Below, piece by piece: positions 1 to 7,612 of a stretch of 22,303 nucleotides of DNA; position 1 is the first letter of the stretch, and each line of letters starts with the position of its first letter. This DNA is from CAYNNP01 sp964398215 (GTDB taxonomy: Bacteria; Planctomycetota; Planctomycetia; Pirellulales; Pirellulaceae): contig CAYNNP010000097.1 of the NCBI GenBank assembly GCA_964398215.1, positions 1-22,303 on the forward strand, written 5' to 3'. The position numbers and the translations under genes were made by a program. The notes beneath the pieces were generated by a model. It made no database searches and was not told where the DNA came from. It worked only from the letters and a program-made list of their open reading frames with translations.

Positions 1-52
1 GTAATCCCGTGTTTTCGAGCTTTTGGGCGAAGCAGTTGTGGGTAAAGACAAG

Positions 53-77
53 GCTGACGCTTCGGGTTACCAAAAAA
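53..77 (+). repeat. Half-palindrome fragment of the GGTAACC repeat family
   Basis: The stretch GCTGACGCTTCGGGTTACC followed by a run of A is the same as the right arm and tail of the second palindrome of composite repeat A (7607-7631). The left arm (GTGAGCGAGGGAC) is not present upstream, so this is a truncated copy or remnant. I see nothing else identifiable in positions 1-233. Confidence 0.7.
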
Positions 78-233
78 CAATACCTGACGCAAAGGCGCAA
101 CTCAAAACGGCGTTATGGCGGGTGCGTTATGTGAACGGCCGAAAGTCTTGACAGCCACTTATTTCGCGAGCGGTCCTTAATACCGCTCCGGACTATACGC
201 TACAATGAAACGATCAAAAGGGGACTCTCCATC

Positions 234-240
234 AAAGGGA
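234..240 (+). promoter_or_regulatory. Ribosome binding site of the DUF1559 gene
   Basis: AAAGGGA lies 8 nt upstream of the ATG at 249 and supports that start. It is one of the few good Shine-Dalgarno matches in the window. Confidence 0.6.
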
Positions 241-248
241 ACGCACAG

Positions 249-1865
249 ATGATTCGAACACGTGTTTTACTATCGTCGCTGATGCTGTTGACCACAGCAG
301 GGTTTTGTTACTCGCAGCAACCAAAGATCGGCGGTGATTTCATTCCGCCCGATGCGATGCTGACAATCACGGCCAATCCGTCGGCACTAATGAATAGCAA
401 GACGACGGTGCTTTATCCGTGGGAAGTCGCCGAAGCCTGGTGTCTTGATACGCTTGGTTTCTCGCTGGAAAACTGCGAGTCGATGAAGTTCGTTTCAGCA
501 ACACCTGGACCGTCGGGCGTTTCCGCAGCGCTTGTGATTCAGATGAAGACTCCGTTCAGGATCAATGATTTGACTGAGTTGGTAATCGGCGATGGTGAGA
601 CATTGGATGTCGACGGACTTGATTGCCTCGTGATCCCTGACTCGCCGGATGTAGTGATTCATCAATTCAATACGCGGACCTTCATCATCAGTTCGCAGGA
701 TTATCTTGATAACGTGATCGAAGTTGCAGAGGGTAACGAAAATGGTCCGTTGGCTTTGCTGGCGAACGAAACTGATCGCGCTCCGCACCTGTCATTTTTG
801 ATGGCGGTTGAGCCTGTGCGAGCGATGGTGAGTGGGTTTGCACAGATGATGGTCAATCAGATGCCGCCGCAACTCCGCGAGTTCGCCAGTGTTCCCCAAA
901 AACTGGATGCGATTAGTTTCCATTTGAATATGGATGGAAAAGAGCGGGGAGTGATCCTGAACCTAACGGCGACTGATGAGGCAGCAGCAAACGACCTGCA
1001 TCAATTGGTCACCGATGGTCTTGAGATGACGCGCGACATGGCACTCCAACAAGCGTTGAGCCAACTGCAAGATGCCGAAAACGATCCTATTCAAGCGGCT
1101 TCTACGAAGTATGCGAACCGAATGAGTGAGATGATTCTCGATGGTGTGATGCCAGAACAAAACGGCAAGAACATTACGTTCTCCACAGGCGTTCCGATGG
1201 CGGACAACGTGATGCTGCAAGCCATGTTTGCCGGAATGCTGTTGCCGGCCGTACAGCAGGCTAGGCTTGCCGCCGTGCGTGTCGACGGTCAGAACAACCT
1301 GAAAGAAATGGCGTTGGCGATGCACAACTACCACAGTGCCTTTAATAAGCTGCCTAGCTCAATTAAGGATGGTAACAACAAACCGCTGCTTAGCTGGCGC
1401 GTCGCGATTTTGCCGTTCATTGAAGAACAAGCATTGTACGAGCAATTTCATTTAGACGAACCGTGGGACAGCGACCACAACAAAACACTGATCGCACAAA
1501 TGCCGGCAGTGTTTAAAAACAAACGCGTCGACCTAGCCAAGGGTAAAACTGTCTATCAAGTCCCAGTTGGGCCTAGTTGCATGTTTACCGGCAAAGACGA
1601 AATCCGTTTCCGTGATGTCATCGACGGGCTTAGTAACACGATCATGATTTATGAATCTTCGGCCGATTCGGCCGTGGAATGGACCAAACCATCGGATGTA
1701 GAAATTGACTTGGACAATCCGCTGAAAACAATGGGCAATATTGGTGGTGCTTTCTCGGTTGCTTTAGGCGACGGGTATGTCCAGCAAGTTACTCGTGACG
1801 TCGATGCTGATGTTTTAAAGGGGCTGCTGACCCGAAATGGCAAAGAGTCTGTCGGCGATTTTTAG
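249..1865 (+). CDS. Exported DUF1559 domain-containing protein
   Basis: A 538-residue protein with an N-terminal Sec signal peptide (hydrophobic segment about residues 5-20, likely cleavage before QQPK). Residues about 24-330 are a poorly recognisable extracytoplasmic region. The DUF1559 signature starts near residue 345: NNLKEMALAMHNYHSAFNKL, then LSWRVAILPFIEEQALY around 382-398. The C-terminus GGAFSVALGDGYVQ matches the family's usual 'GG..V.FADGSV' ending, although the His that normally precedes GG is not visible. DUF1559 proteins are greatly expanded in planctomycetes and often carry a type IV pilin-like N-terminus; this one has an ordinary signal peptide instead. The family's biochemical role is unknown. 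The start is supported by the RBS at 234-240. It is followed by a strong hairpin at 1978-2008, so it may be a single-gene unit. Family assignment is firm; function is not. Confidence 0.88.
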   Translation: MIRTRVLLSSLMLLTTAGFCYSQQPKIGGDFIPPDAMLTITANPSALMNSKTTVLYPWEVAEAWCLDTLGFSLENCESMKFVSATPGPSGVSAALVIQMKTPFRINDLTELVIGDGETLDVDGLDCLVIPDSPDVVIHQFNTRTFIISSQDYLDNVIEVAEGNENGPLALLANETDRAPHLSFLMAVEPVRAMVSGFAQMMVNQMPPQLREFASVPQKLDAISFHLNMDGKERGVILNLTATDEAAANDLHQLVTDGLEMTRDMALQQALSQLQDAENDPIQAASTKYANRMSEMILDGVMPEQNGKNITFSTGVPMADNVMLQAMFAGMLLPAVQQARLAAVRVDGQNNLKEMALAMHNYHSAFNKLPSSIKDGNNKPLLSWRVAILPFIEEQALYEQFHLDEPWDSDHNKTLIAQMPAVFKNKRVDLAKGKTVYQVPVGPSCMFTGKDEIRFRDVIDGLSNTIMIYESSADSAVEWTKPSDVEIDLDNPLKTMGNIGGAFSVALGDGYVQQVTRDVDADVLKGLLTRNGKESVGDF

Positions 1866-1897
1866 TCGGCACTCCTTTCGCTAACTGGTGAGATGAA

Positions 1898-1960
1898 ACA
1901 GCCCCTGGACCACTGCCCGGTGCATCGGGTGGTGATTCCGGCTTTGCAGTGGGGCCCTGT
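1898..1960 (+). other. Imperfect inverted repeat in the DUF1559 3' region
   Basis: CCACTGC (1910-1916) pairs with GCAGTGG (1946-1952), and the outer ACAG (1898-1901) can pair with CTGT (1957-1960). Inside, CCCG and CGGG enclose GTGCAT. The transcript after the DUF1559 stop could therefore fold into a multi-part structure. I see no similarity to a known riboswitch or ncRNA, so this is a structural observation only. Confidence 0.35.
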
Positions 1961-1977
1961 TTGTCCTTAAGTGGCCG

Positions 1978-2008
1978 ACTCAACCGGTTCTGGTAGAACC
2001 GGTTGAGT
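1978..2008 (+). terminator. Perfect 14-bp hairpin, probable 3' hairpin of DUF1559
   Basis: ACTCAACCGGTTCT (1978-1991) is the exact reverse complement of 1995-2008, with a 3-nt loop GGT. There is no T-run on either side, so it is not a classical intrinsic terminator. It lies between the DUF1559 stop and the DUF533-like start and could terminate transcription, stabilise the 3' end, or act as an attenuator. Confidence 0.5.
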
Positions 2009-2067
2009 ACCTGGTAAAACAACCACACACATTCATTCGCTTGAAACCTTTCACGGAGCAATTTTCT

Positions 2068-2703
2068 ATGGACGCGATGGACATTCTGGGTGCGCTACTT
2101 GGCAAGAAAAGTGGTTCTTCTAGTCGAGGCGGCGATATCTTGAAGGACATGATGTCGGGACGTAGCCGACAGCCAAGCCCCAGTCGCGCGCCTGTCCCAC
2201 ATAGCTCGCGGCGTCCAAGAACGATTGGTGACGCAGCAAAAGGACTGGAGGATTTGTTGAACGTTTCCAATGATCGGCATAACCAGCGTCGCCAGGCTCC
2301 AGCGTCACCTCCGCCGCAGCGACAACCGCCCGTTGAACATCAGCAAATGAATGATCAAGCTGAAATTCTGATTCGGGCGATGATAGGAGCTGCCAAATCT
2401 GATGGGCAAATCACTGAGTCCGAGCAACAAGACATCTTGAAACGTCTGGATCACGTGGGCCAAAACGAGATCAACTTTTTGCGTCAAGAGTTTGCAAAAC
2501 CCGCAGATGCAAGAGAACTCGCGTGGACGGTTCCAATTGGAATGGAACAGCAGGTTTACCAGATCTCTTTGATCGCGATCGATCTGGACGAACAAAAAGA
2601 GGCCGAGTATCTGGCGGATTTGGCACACGGACTTCGGCTGGATCCAACCGTCTGCAATAACATTCACCGAAAACTTGGGGCACCAGTCATCTTCCAGGAA
2701 TGA
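2068..2703 (+). CDS. DUF533 / TerB-like tellurite resistance domain protein
   Basis: A 211-residue protein counted from the ATG at 2068, chosen over the TTG at 2041 because GGAG sits at 2055-2058. Residues 1-20 (DILGALLGKK) form a short hydrophobic/amphipathic segment. Residues 25-95 are a low-complexity linker rich in Ser, Pro, Arg and Gln. Residues 100-205 match the DUF533 (E. coli YebE-like) pattern: AMIGAAKSDGQITESEQQDI, then ELAWTVPIGMEQQVYQISLIAIDLDE, then YLADLAHGLRLDP. DUF533 belongs to the all-helical TerB-like group; YebE is a poorly understood inner-membrane-associated protein linked to envelope stress. Length is close to the family norm (~220). It is preceded by the hairpin at 1978-2008 and followed by the antiporter on the same strand after 146 bp. 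The biochemical function is unknown. Confidence 0.82.
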   Translation: MDAMDILGALLGKKSGSSSRGGDILKDMMSGRSRQPSPSRAPVPHSSRRPRTIGDAAKGLEDLLNVSNDRHNQRRQAPASPPPQRQPPVEHQQMNDQAEILIRAMIGAAKSDGQITESEQQDILKRLDHVGQNEINFLRQEFAKPADARELAWTVPIGMEQQVYQISLIAIDLDEQKEAEYLADLAHGLRLDPTVCNNIHRKLGAPVIFQE

Positions 2704-2849
2704 TCGGCGGTCGGTTAAAGTTATGTGATGCCAGCGAAAGACGGAAAGTGTTTTGCCGCTGCTGGATTTCCCCCAAGGACTCGCAGCAAATGCGAAGGTT
2801 CTTGCACTGCTTTTACGATCAAACAATATAGCTGACTGGAATCGACGAA

Positions 2850-4262
2850 ATGGACTTGTTCACCATCGCAGCAATTGTGATCACCCTGTCGGCCGTTTTC
2901 GGTTATGTCAACGTTCGCGTTTTGAAACTTCCCAATACCATCGGTCTGATGGTCATTGCGATCTTGTTCACGTTGGCCCTGTTCGCCAGTTCGTACTTTA
3001 CGAATGTTTTTCTAAATGCCGCGAATCAACTGGTGGCTGCGATCCAGTTTGAGACGGTGTTGATGGACATCATGCTCGGCTTTCTGTTATTCGCCGGAGC
3101 GATGCATACCAATTTTGATCAGCTGCGTGTTCAGCGTTGGCCGGTGCTCGTGTTCGCAACACTCGGCGTGCTGTCGTCTACTTTTCTGGTCGGGTTCTTT
3201 GTCTACTTTGTGTTTGGCTTTCTGGGGCTTGAGATTCAATTCATTCATTGCCTTTTGTTTGGTGCACTGATCTCGCCCACCGACCCGATTGCTGTTCTGG
3301 GCATTCTGAAGAAAGCTGGAGTGCCCAAAAAACTGGAGACAAAGATCGTTGGTGAATCCCTCTTCAATGATGGAGTAGGCGTGGTTGTGTTTTTGACGAT
3401 CCTGAAGGTCGCGGGTGGCGGCGGCGCGCACCAGGACACCACTCAGGTGCAGCCCCAAGCGTCAGTGCATTCGGCTGTTACATTGGTGTCGAACTCGGAA
3501 GCGACCGAAACAATGCCGAAGCTGTCGGATGAACTTGTGGCGGAGGCTGAGAAAGAAGCCCAGCCGCCGGCTGATTCGGATTCGACCGAAACTACAAATG
3601 CCGGCGCTGTGGCCAAATTGTTCTTGCAAGAAGTATTGGGCGGCATCGCACTTGGGCTGCTGCTTGGGTTTCTGGTGTTCAGGCTGTTGCGAAGTATCGA
3701 CAACTACGAAGTCGAAGTCATGATCACACTCGCATGTGTCATGGGCGGGTATTCATTGGCACACGCAATGCATTTGTCAGCGCCGCTGGCGATTGTGGTT
3801 GCTGGTTTGATTGTCGGCAACGACACGGTTCGCGGCACTGCAATGAGCGAAGAAACGGAGCAGTATGTCGATCGATTCTGGGAGTTGTTGGATATCCTGA
3901 TGAATGCGATTTTGTTTGTGTTGATAGGTCTGGAGATGTTGATTCTGGAAGTCCGGCGCGAGTACATCATCGCTTCTTTGGCCGCGATTGGAATCGTGTT
4001 GCTTGCGAGGTACCTGTCTTTGATTGCTCCGGTCCGATTCTTTGCAAAGCGATTGCAGTTTGTTCCTCACACGTCAACGATCATGGCATGGGGCGGTCTG
4101 CGAGGCGGTATCTCGATCGCCTTGGCACTTAGCCTTCCGGTGGAAATGAACCGAAGCCTGTTTGTAACAGTGACCTACGGCGTAGTCGTGTTCTCGATCA
4201 TTGTCCAAGGGCTAACAGTTGGCAAGCTAGCCAACCGATTGATCGGAACGAACGAGACGTAA
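2850..4262 (+). CDS. CPA1-family Na+(K+)/H+ antiporter (NhaP-like)
   Basis: A 470-residue polytopic inner-membrane protein expected to exchange Na+ or K+ for H+ in pH and ion homeostasis. About 12 hydrophobic segments are visible. Family landmarks are SPTDP (142-146), GESLFNDGVGVVVF (168-181, containing the Asn-Asp pair typical of electroneutral CPA1 exchangers) and WGGLRGGISIALALSLP (414-430). An unusual polar, acidic insertion of about 64 residues (189-252, rich in Glu, Asp, Ser, Thr, Ala) separates the ND helix from the next segment. There is no long C-terminal regulatory tail. The start at ATG 2850 gives a proper first membrane helix. The gene ends 30 bp from the convergent acyltransferase gene. 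Ion specificity cannot be read from sequence. Confidence 0.9.
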   Translation: MDLFTIAAIVITLSAVFGYVNVRVLKLPNTIGLMVIAILFTLALFASSYFTNVFLNAANQLVAAIQFETVLMDIMLGFLLFAGAMHTNFDQLRVQRWPVLVFATLGVLSSTFLVGFFVYFVFGFLGLEIQFIHCLLFGALISPTDPIAVLGILKKAGVPKKLETKIVGESLFNDGVGVVVFLTILKVAGGGGAHQDTTQVQPQASVHSAVTLVSNSEATETMPKLSDELVAEAEKEAQPPADSDSTETTNAGAVAKLFLQEVLGGIALGLLLGFLVFRLLRSIDNYEVEVMITLACVMGGYSLAHAMHLSAPLAIVVAGLIVGNDTVRGTAMSEETEQYVDRFWELLDILMNAILFVLIGLEMLILEVRREYIIASLAAIGIVLLARYLSLIAPVRFFAKRLQFVPHTSTIMAWGGLRGGISIALALSLPVEMNRSLFVTVTYGVVVFSIIVQGLTVGKLANRLIGTNET

Positions 4263-4292
4263 TGTAGCGAAGCGAAAATCGTATGTGCCGAG

Positions 4293-4901
4293 CTACGAAT
4301 CCTTCAGTTTTCGGACTGCGTTTCTGGCGCGTTCCAAAAACTGTTGCTTCGGTTCGCCTGCTTCCAAAAAGATCGGCGTACCGATCGTGATGCAACTTAA
4401 GAGGGGCACTGGCAAGAATTCGCCACGGGGCAAAATCCGATTCACATTGTCGATATAAACTGGCACGAGTTCGAGATCCGGCCGTTTCTTGCCCATGTAG
4501 TACAAGCCGCTTTTGAACTTTCCCATCTCGTCGTCACCGGAGCTGCGGCCGCCTTCTGGGAACACGATCAACGAATAGACATCCCCCATTTGCTGAAGCA
4601 TGATGTCGATCGGGCTTCGGTGGACTTTGATTTCTTTGCGATCGATTAACAACGCATTGAAACTCTTCGCCATATGACGCTTGAGCCAGCTCCCTGTCCA
4701 ATAGTCCTTTGCCGCCACGGGACGCGTTACCAACCGCAGTTCTTTGGGGAGTGCTGACCAGAGCACAACCGCGTCCAAATGGCTGGTATGGTTTGCAAAG
4801 TAGATTCGTTGGCAGGTCTCGGGCTGGCAATCTACCCAGCGAACGGTAAACCCGCTGAAAAGCTTGGCAAGAAGAACGATGAATTTGCTGGTCAGGGTCA
4901 T
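4293..4901 (-). CDS. 1-acyl-sn-glycerol-3-phosphate acyltransferase-like (PlsC family)
   Basis: A 202-residue member of the PlsC/LPLAT superfamily, which transfers acyl groups to glycerolipids or related acceptors at the inner membrane. NHTSHLD (37-43) carries the catalytic H-X4-D pair, LLIDRKE (84-90) matches the second block, and VFPEGGRS (113-120) is the FPEG substrate-binding block. A hydrophobic N-terminus (about 5-20) could anchor it. Length is slightly short for AGPAT enzymes (~240). It is the last gene of an operon: its ATG lies 9 nt after the stop of the glycosyltransferase. A perfect 6-bp hairpin holds the start codon in its loop (4892-4908), consistent with translational coupling. 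The context suggests acylation of a glycolipid or saccharide precursor rather than housekeeping phospholipid synthesis, but the latter is possible. Confidence 0.87.
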   Translation of the reverse strand: MTLTSKFIVLLAKLFSGFTVRWVDCQPETCQRIYFANHTSHLDAVVLWSALPKELRLVTRPVAAKDYWTGSWLKRHMAKSFNALLIDRKEIKVHRSPIDIMLQQMGDVYSLIVFPEGGRSSGDDEMGKFKSGLYYMGKKRPDLELVPVYIDNVNRILPRGEFLPVPLLSCITIGTPIFLEAGEPKQQFLERARNAVRKLKDS

Positions 4902-4908
4902 GCCCTGA
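4892..4908 (-). promoter_or_regulatory. Start-codon hairpin at the acyltransferase gene
   Basis: TCAGGG (4892-4897) and CCCTGA (4903-4908) form a perfect 6-bp stem. The 5-nt loop, read on the - strand, is CATGA and contains the acyltransferase ATG. The upstream gene's stop codon (4911-4913) lies 2 nt outside the stem, so ribosomes finishing the glycosyltransferase would melt it. This is a plausible coupling device; the effect is inferred. Confidence 0.4.
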
Positions 4909-4910
4909 GT

Positions 4911-6170
4911 TTACTTTCCGCCAGTCTCTTTGCGAAGCGGAGTATCCAGCAAGCCGCTCTTTATGTTTTCTAGCGTGGTCGGCTGCGTGACTTTCATGTC
5001 ACCAGATGCGGCTTTGTCGTACATTTTTACGGCCAAGGATTCGTATCCTTTGACCATTGAATCCAAGGAACCGGATCGCAAAACAAGTGCTCGCCCCGCC
5101 GCGCCGAATTCGCGACGCTGCTGAGGATCGGCCAGCAAACGGCTCACTGCCGCAGCAAAAGCATCCACGTCCTCGGATGGTACAAGGTGGCCTGTTTTGC
5201 CTTCGATGACAGATTCACTTACGCTGCCAACATCGGTGGACACGACTGGTACACCACAAGCCAACGCTTCCAAGATAGAAACAGGCGACGCTTCGTTCAG
5301 CGAACAGAGTGAAAAAACATCCAGTGCAGAAACGATCCGAGGCGTGTCGTGGCGTGTCCCCAGCATGTGAATGCGGTCGGCAACATTCAGTTCGCGGGCG
5401 CGATTTTCGATGTTCTCGCGTTCTGGGCCATCGCCGACGATCAACCAGTGAGCGCTTGGAAACGAATCCTTCATCTTGGCCGCGGTGTCGACCAACATGC
5501 AGTGATTCTTTTCGCTCCGGAGAGCAGCCACCAACCCGACAAGCTGCGAATCACTTGGCAATCCAAGCTCATCACGAACGCTTTTGCCGGCATCCGCGTC
5601 TGGTTTGAAGCGGTCACAATCCACACCATTGCGAATGACATGGACCTTGTCGGCTGGGAATTTTTCAAAGTCACGGAGGAATTCTCCGTGGGAATCAGCG
5701 ACGCCGATGAACGCGTCTGTTATCCGAGTCAGTGCGCGATTGGCCTTGCCGACACCATCTGGCCAGCCAGTACTGTGAAGCGCCGATGCAATGCAGGGTA
5801 CACCAGCAATGTGTGCTGCCAATCTGCCCCAAAACATTTTGTCACCAGCTCCGATCGTGATCACAACATCAGTGCGTTGGCGATGAAATAGACGCGCGAG
5901 CCGATAGAGAATCCGGAGATCCCATTTAGCCGCAATCATATTTGCATGGACTGGAAACTCGCCGGAAATCTGTTCGCCCAGTGGCCCAGGTTCCTTCAAG
6001 CAAACGACTTCTGGTTGAACCGATTCCGGATCCATGCGGCGAAGCATGTTAACCAGCAGCGTCTCGGCGCCACCAACAGGCATGCTTGTGATGACAAACA
6101 TCAGACGCAGGGGGCGGACTTGGTTTCGAGGTGGAACTTTCCGCCAAGGTCGTTTGCGCGAGAAGATCAT
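4911..6170 (-). CDS. GT4-family glycosyltransferase (group 1)
   Basis: A 419-residue retaining GT-B glycosyltransferase, expected to transfer a sugar from a nucleotide donor in the cytoplasm. The N-terminal domain opens with LRLMFVITSMPVGGAETLLV (21-40), whose GGAE is the acceptor-side loop typical of GT4. The C-terminal donor domain begins near 210 (VGLVAALRSEKNH) and contains WLIVGDGPE (242-250). The E-X7-E motif is at E293 and E301 (NEASPVSILEALACGVPVVS). The length is slightly above the family average because of a basic N-terminal extension and a ~40-residue C-terminal tail. Its start overlaps the stop of the upstream deacetylase by ATGA (6167-6170), a classic coupling arrangement. With a deacetylase and an acyltransferase as partners, it probably builds an envelope polysaccharide or glycolipid. 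Donor and acceptor cannot be determined. Confidence 0.92.
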   Translation of the reverse strand: MIFSRKRPWRKVPPRNQVRPLRLMFVITSMPVGGAETLLVNMLRRMDPESVQPEVVCLKEPGPLGEQISGEFPVHANMIAAKWDLRILYRLARLFHRQRTDVVITIGAGDKMFWGRLAAHIAGVPCIASALHSTGWPDGVGKANRALTRITDAFIGVADSHGEFLRDFEKFPADKVHVIRNGVDCDRFKPDADAGKSVRDELGLPSDSQLVGLVAALRSEKNHCMLVDTAAKMKDSFPSAHWLIVGDGPERENIENRARELNVADRIHMLGTRHDTPRIVSALDVFSLCSLNEASPVSILEALACGVPVVSTDVGSVSESVIEGKTGHLVPSEDVDAFAAAVSRLLADPQQRREFGAAGRALVLRSGSLDSMVKGYESLAVKMYDKAASGDMKVTQPTTLENIKSGLLDTPLRKETGGK

Positions 6171-7093
6171 ACTGAGTGTCCTTGGTTAACGCTGATCGAA
6201 CCGGTCGTTGGGACCGGCGCGATGATCGGCGATGCAGCTGTCGGTGCCGCTTCAGGTGGATATAGGATTTCAGGCTCGTTGGAGACTTTGTTTCGATCAA
6301 ACGCAATCCACTTTCTGAACTGCGAAAAGTTCTGATCCCCGTGAAACCGTCGAATATGAAAAGGGTCGTTGCCGGGCATGTTGTAGGCCCCAAAGGCACT
6401 GCAGAAAGCTTGCAGACCTTCACGACGGATCGTGGCGACGGCCATCTCTGTAATTTGTTCTGGCAAACCGTATGGGAATGCGAAGTACCTGACGGGACAT
6501 CCGATCAGTTGCTCGAGCTTGTCTTTGGATTCTGCGATTTCATAGTCCACCTCTTCTTGTGATGTGACTTTGCTAAAATCGACATGGTTGAAAGTGTGCA
6601 GACCGATTTCGATTCCGGCTTCTGCCATGCAACGTAATTCGTTCACAGTGTTCACTGGCAACGGTTGGTTTGCCCTTAGGTCGTGCTCGAACGGTTGTTG
6701 ATTGATGATGTGGTTGACTGCTACGAAGTAGACACAGGGTACTGAGAGTTCCGACAGCAGCGGGATGGCGAATTCGCAGTTTTCGCGGTAGCCATCGTCG
6801 AACGTGAATGTGATGGTTGGTTCGTAGGAGACGCCCGAAGCGATGAGTGTTTGGACTTCATCGAGCGTAGCAGGCTTCAGATGCTTCAAGCAATATCTGA
6901 CGTGTTGCTCAAATGCGTCCTGAGTAATGCTCCACGAGGTCGGGAAATGGTTCGCAACGCGATGGTAGAACGAGACCATTGAAGGCGCACTTCCAGCGGC
7001 ACACAATCGGTCTAAGTAGCGTTTGCGGCTAAACCGAGTGGCGTGATAGTGCCCAAAATGGGCAAGTGATTCTACTGTTTCTCTCAATGTCAT
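6167..7093 (-). CDS. Polysaccharide deacetylase (NodB homology, CE4)
   Basis: A NodB-type deacetylase, expected to remove N- or O-acetyl groups from a saccharide. I chose the ATG at 7093 (308 residues). An in-frame ATG at 7204 would add 37 residues that do not look like a signal peptide or a conserved domain; neither start has a clear RBS. Counting from 7204, landmarks are SFYHRVA (78-84), the first NodB block TFDDGY (134-139, catalytic and metal-binding Asp pair), HTFNH (203-207, the H-X3-H metal site) and FAFPYG (241-246). No signal peptide is evident, so it may act on the cytoplasmic face or be exported otherwise. It is the first gene of the deacetylase-glycosyltransferase-acyltransferase operon and overlaps the next gene by 4 bp. 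The fold assignment is firm; the substrate is unknown. Confidence 0.88.
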   Translation of the reverse strand: MTLRETVESLAHFGHYHATRFSRKRYLDRLCAAGSAPSMVSFYHRVANHFPTSWSITQDAFEQHVRYCLKHLKPATLDEVQTLIASGVSYEPTITFTFDDGYRENCEFAIPLLSELSVPCVYFVAVNHIINQQPFEHDLRANQPLPVNTVNELRCMAEAGIEIGLHTFNHVDFSKVTSQEEVDYEIAESKDKLEQLIGCPVRYFAFPYGLPEQITEMAVATIRREGLQAFCSAFGAYNMPGNDPFHIRRFHGDQNFSQFRKWIAFDRNKVSNEPEILYPPEAAPTAASPIIAPVPTTGSISVNQGHSV

Positions 7094-7312
7094 TGCGTAA
7101 AACGGGCTTGGCGCTGGAACATAACCTCGTCGTTGAATAGCTAGCTCACGTAAACACGCAGGGGTCAATAAGACTGTGCTGTTCCCAAGACAGACTGCCA
7201 GCATGCCGACTTAAGATCGGGATACAACGGTTGGTCCGATTATTGGTGTTGCACGGTAACAAAAAAGGTCCAATCCGCGTGCGGACCCAACCACCCAGAA
7301 ATGCACCCTGGA
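7094..7312. other. Intergenic region upstream of the deacetylase operon
   Basis: This stretch separates the leftward deacetylase from composite repeat A and should hold the operon promoter on the - strand, but I see no convincing -35/-10 pair. Positions 7094-7204 can be read as an N-terminal extension of the deacetylase. A short inverted repeat (TCCGC/GCGGA, near 7275) is present. Confidence 0.4.
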
Positions 7313-7327
7313 TTTTGGTAACCCGAC

Positions 7328-7373
7328 GCGTGAGCGAGGGACAATCGATCTTGGCTCGGTCCCTCGCTGACGC
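7328..7373. repeat. Palindrome A1
   Basis: GCGTGAGCGAGGGAC (7328-7342) pairs with GTCCCTCGCTGACGC (7359-7373) with one mismatch; the loop AATCGATCTTGGCTCG is 16 nt. The outer flank GGTAACCCGAC belongs to the family consensus; the inner flank is TTTTTGGAGCTGCGC. Confidence 0.85.
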
Positions 7374-7409
7374 TTTTTGGAGCTGCGCTTTTTCATGTGG
7401 TGCTTGGTT

Positions 7410-7546
7410 GTAGGCTGGACCAAGGACGCAATACGTGCCGGAACAGCGCAAACGCCTCCATTGTGTCGCAGAGATTACACTATCAACGACGTTTCTACTT
7501 GCGTCCGAAGTTCCGGCAATTGCAGCGTTTGCTCGGTCCGGCCTAC
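7410..7546 (+). mobile_element. 137-bp core with terminal inverted repeats, copy A
   Basis: It begins GTAGGCTGGACCAAG and ends CTCGGTCCGGCCTAC, a 15-bp terminal inverted repeat with two mismatches (perfect in copy B). A second inverted pair, TGCCGGAAC / GTTCCGGCA, lies further in. Size and ends resemble a MITE. There is no coding capacity I would accept and no recognisable target-site duplication. Confidence 0.6.
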
Positions 7547-7570
7547 CCCAAGAGCCCAGCTCTAAAACGG

Positions 7571-7612
7571 GTGAGCGAGGGACAGTCGATTTTGGCTAGG
7601 TCCCTCGCTGAC
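7571..7612. repeat. Palindrome A2
   Basis: GTGAGCGAGGGAC (7571-7583) pairs exactly with GTCCCTCGCTGAC (7600-7612) apart from one position; the loop AGTCGATTTTGGCTAG is 16 nt. The left flank resembles the reverse complement of the AGCTGCGC tail; the right flank is TTCGGGTTACC plus an A-run. Confidence 0.85.

Noticed and set aside
148..206. Possible sigma-70 promoter: TTGACA at 148-153 and TACAAT at 201-206
   Set aside because: TTGACA has no -10 box at 16-18 bp, and TACAAT has only a poor -35 (TTAATA). The two boxes are too far apart to work together, so I do not call a promoter.
2753..3052. A + strand open frame of 99 codons across the antiporter start
   Set aside because: It overlaps the antiporter coding sequence in another frame and has no domain or RBS; the antiporter frame has clear membrane segments and family motifs.
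5349..5891. A 180-codon + strand open frame antisense to the glycosyltransferase
   Set aside because: It lies fully within the GT4 gene, whose motifs are unambiguous, and its translation shows no coherent domain.
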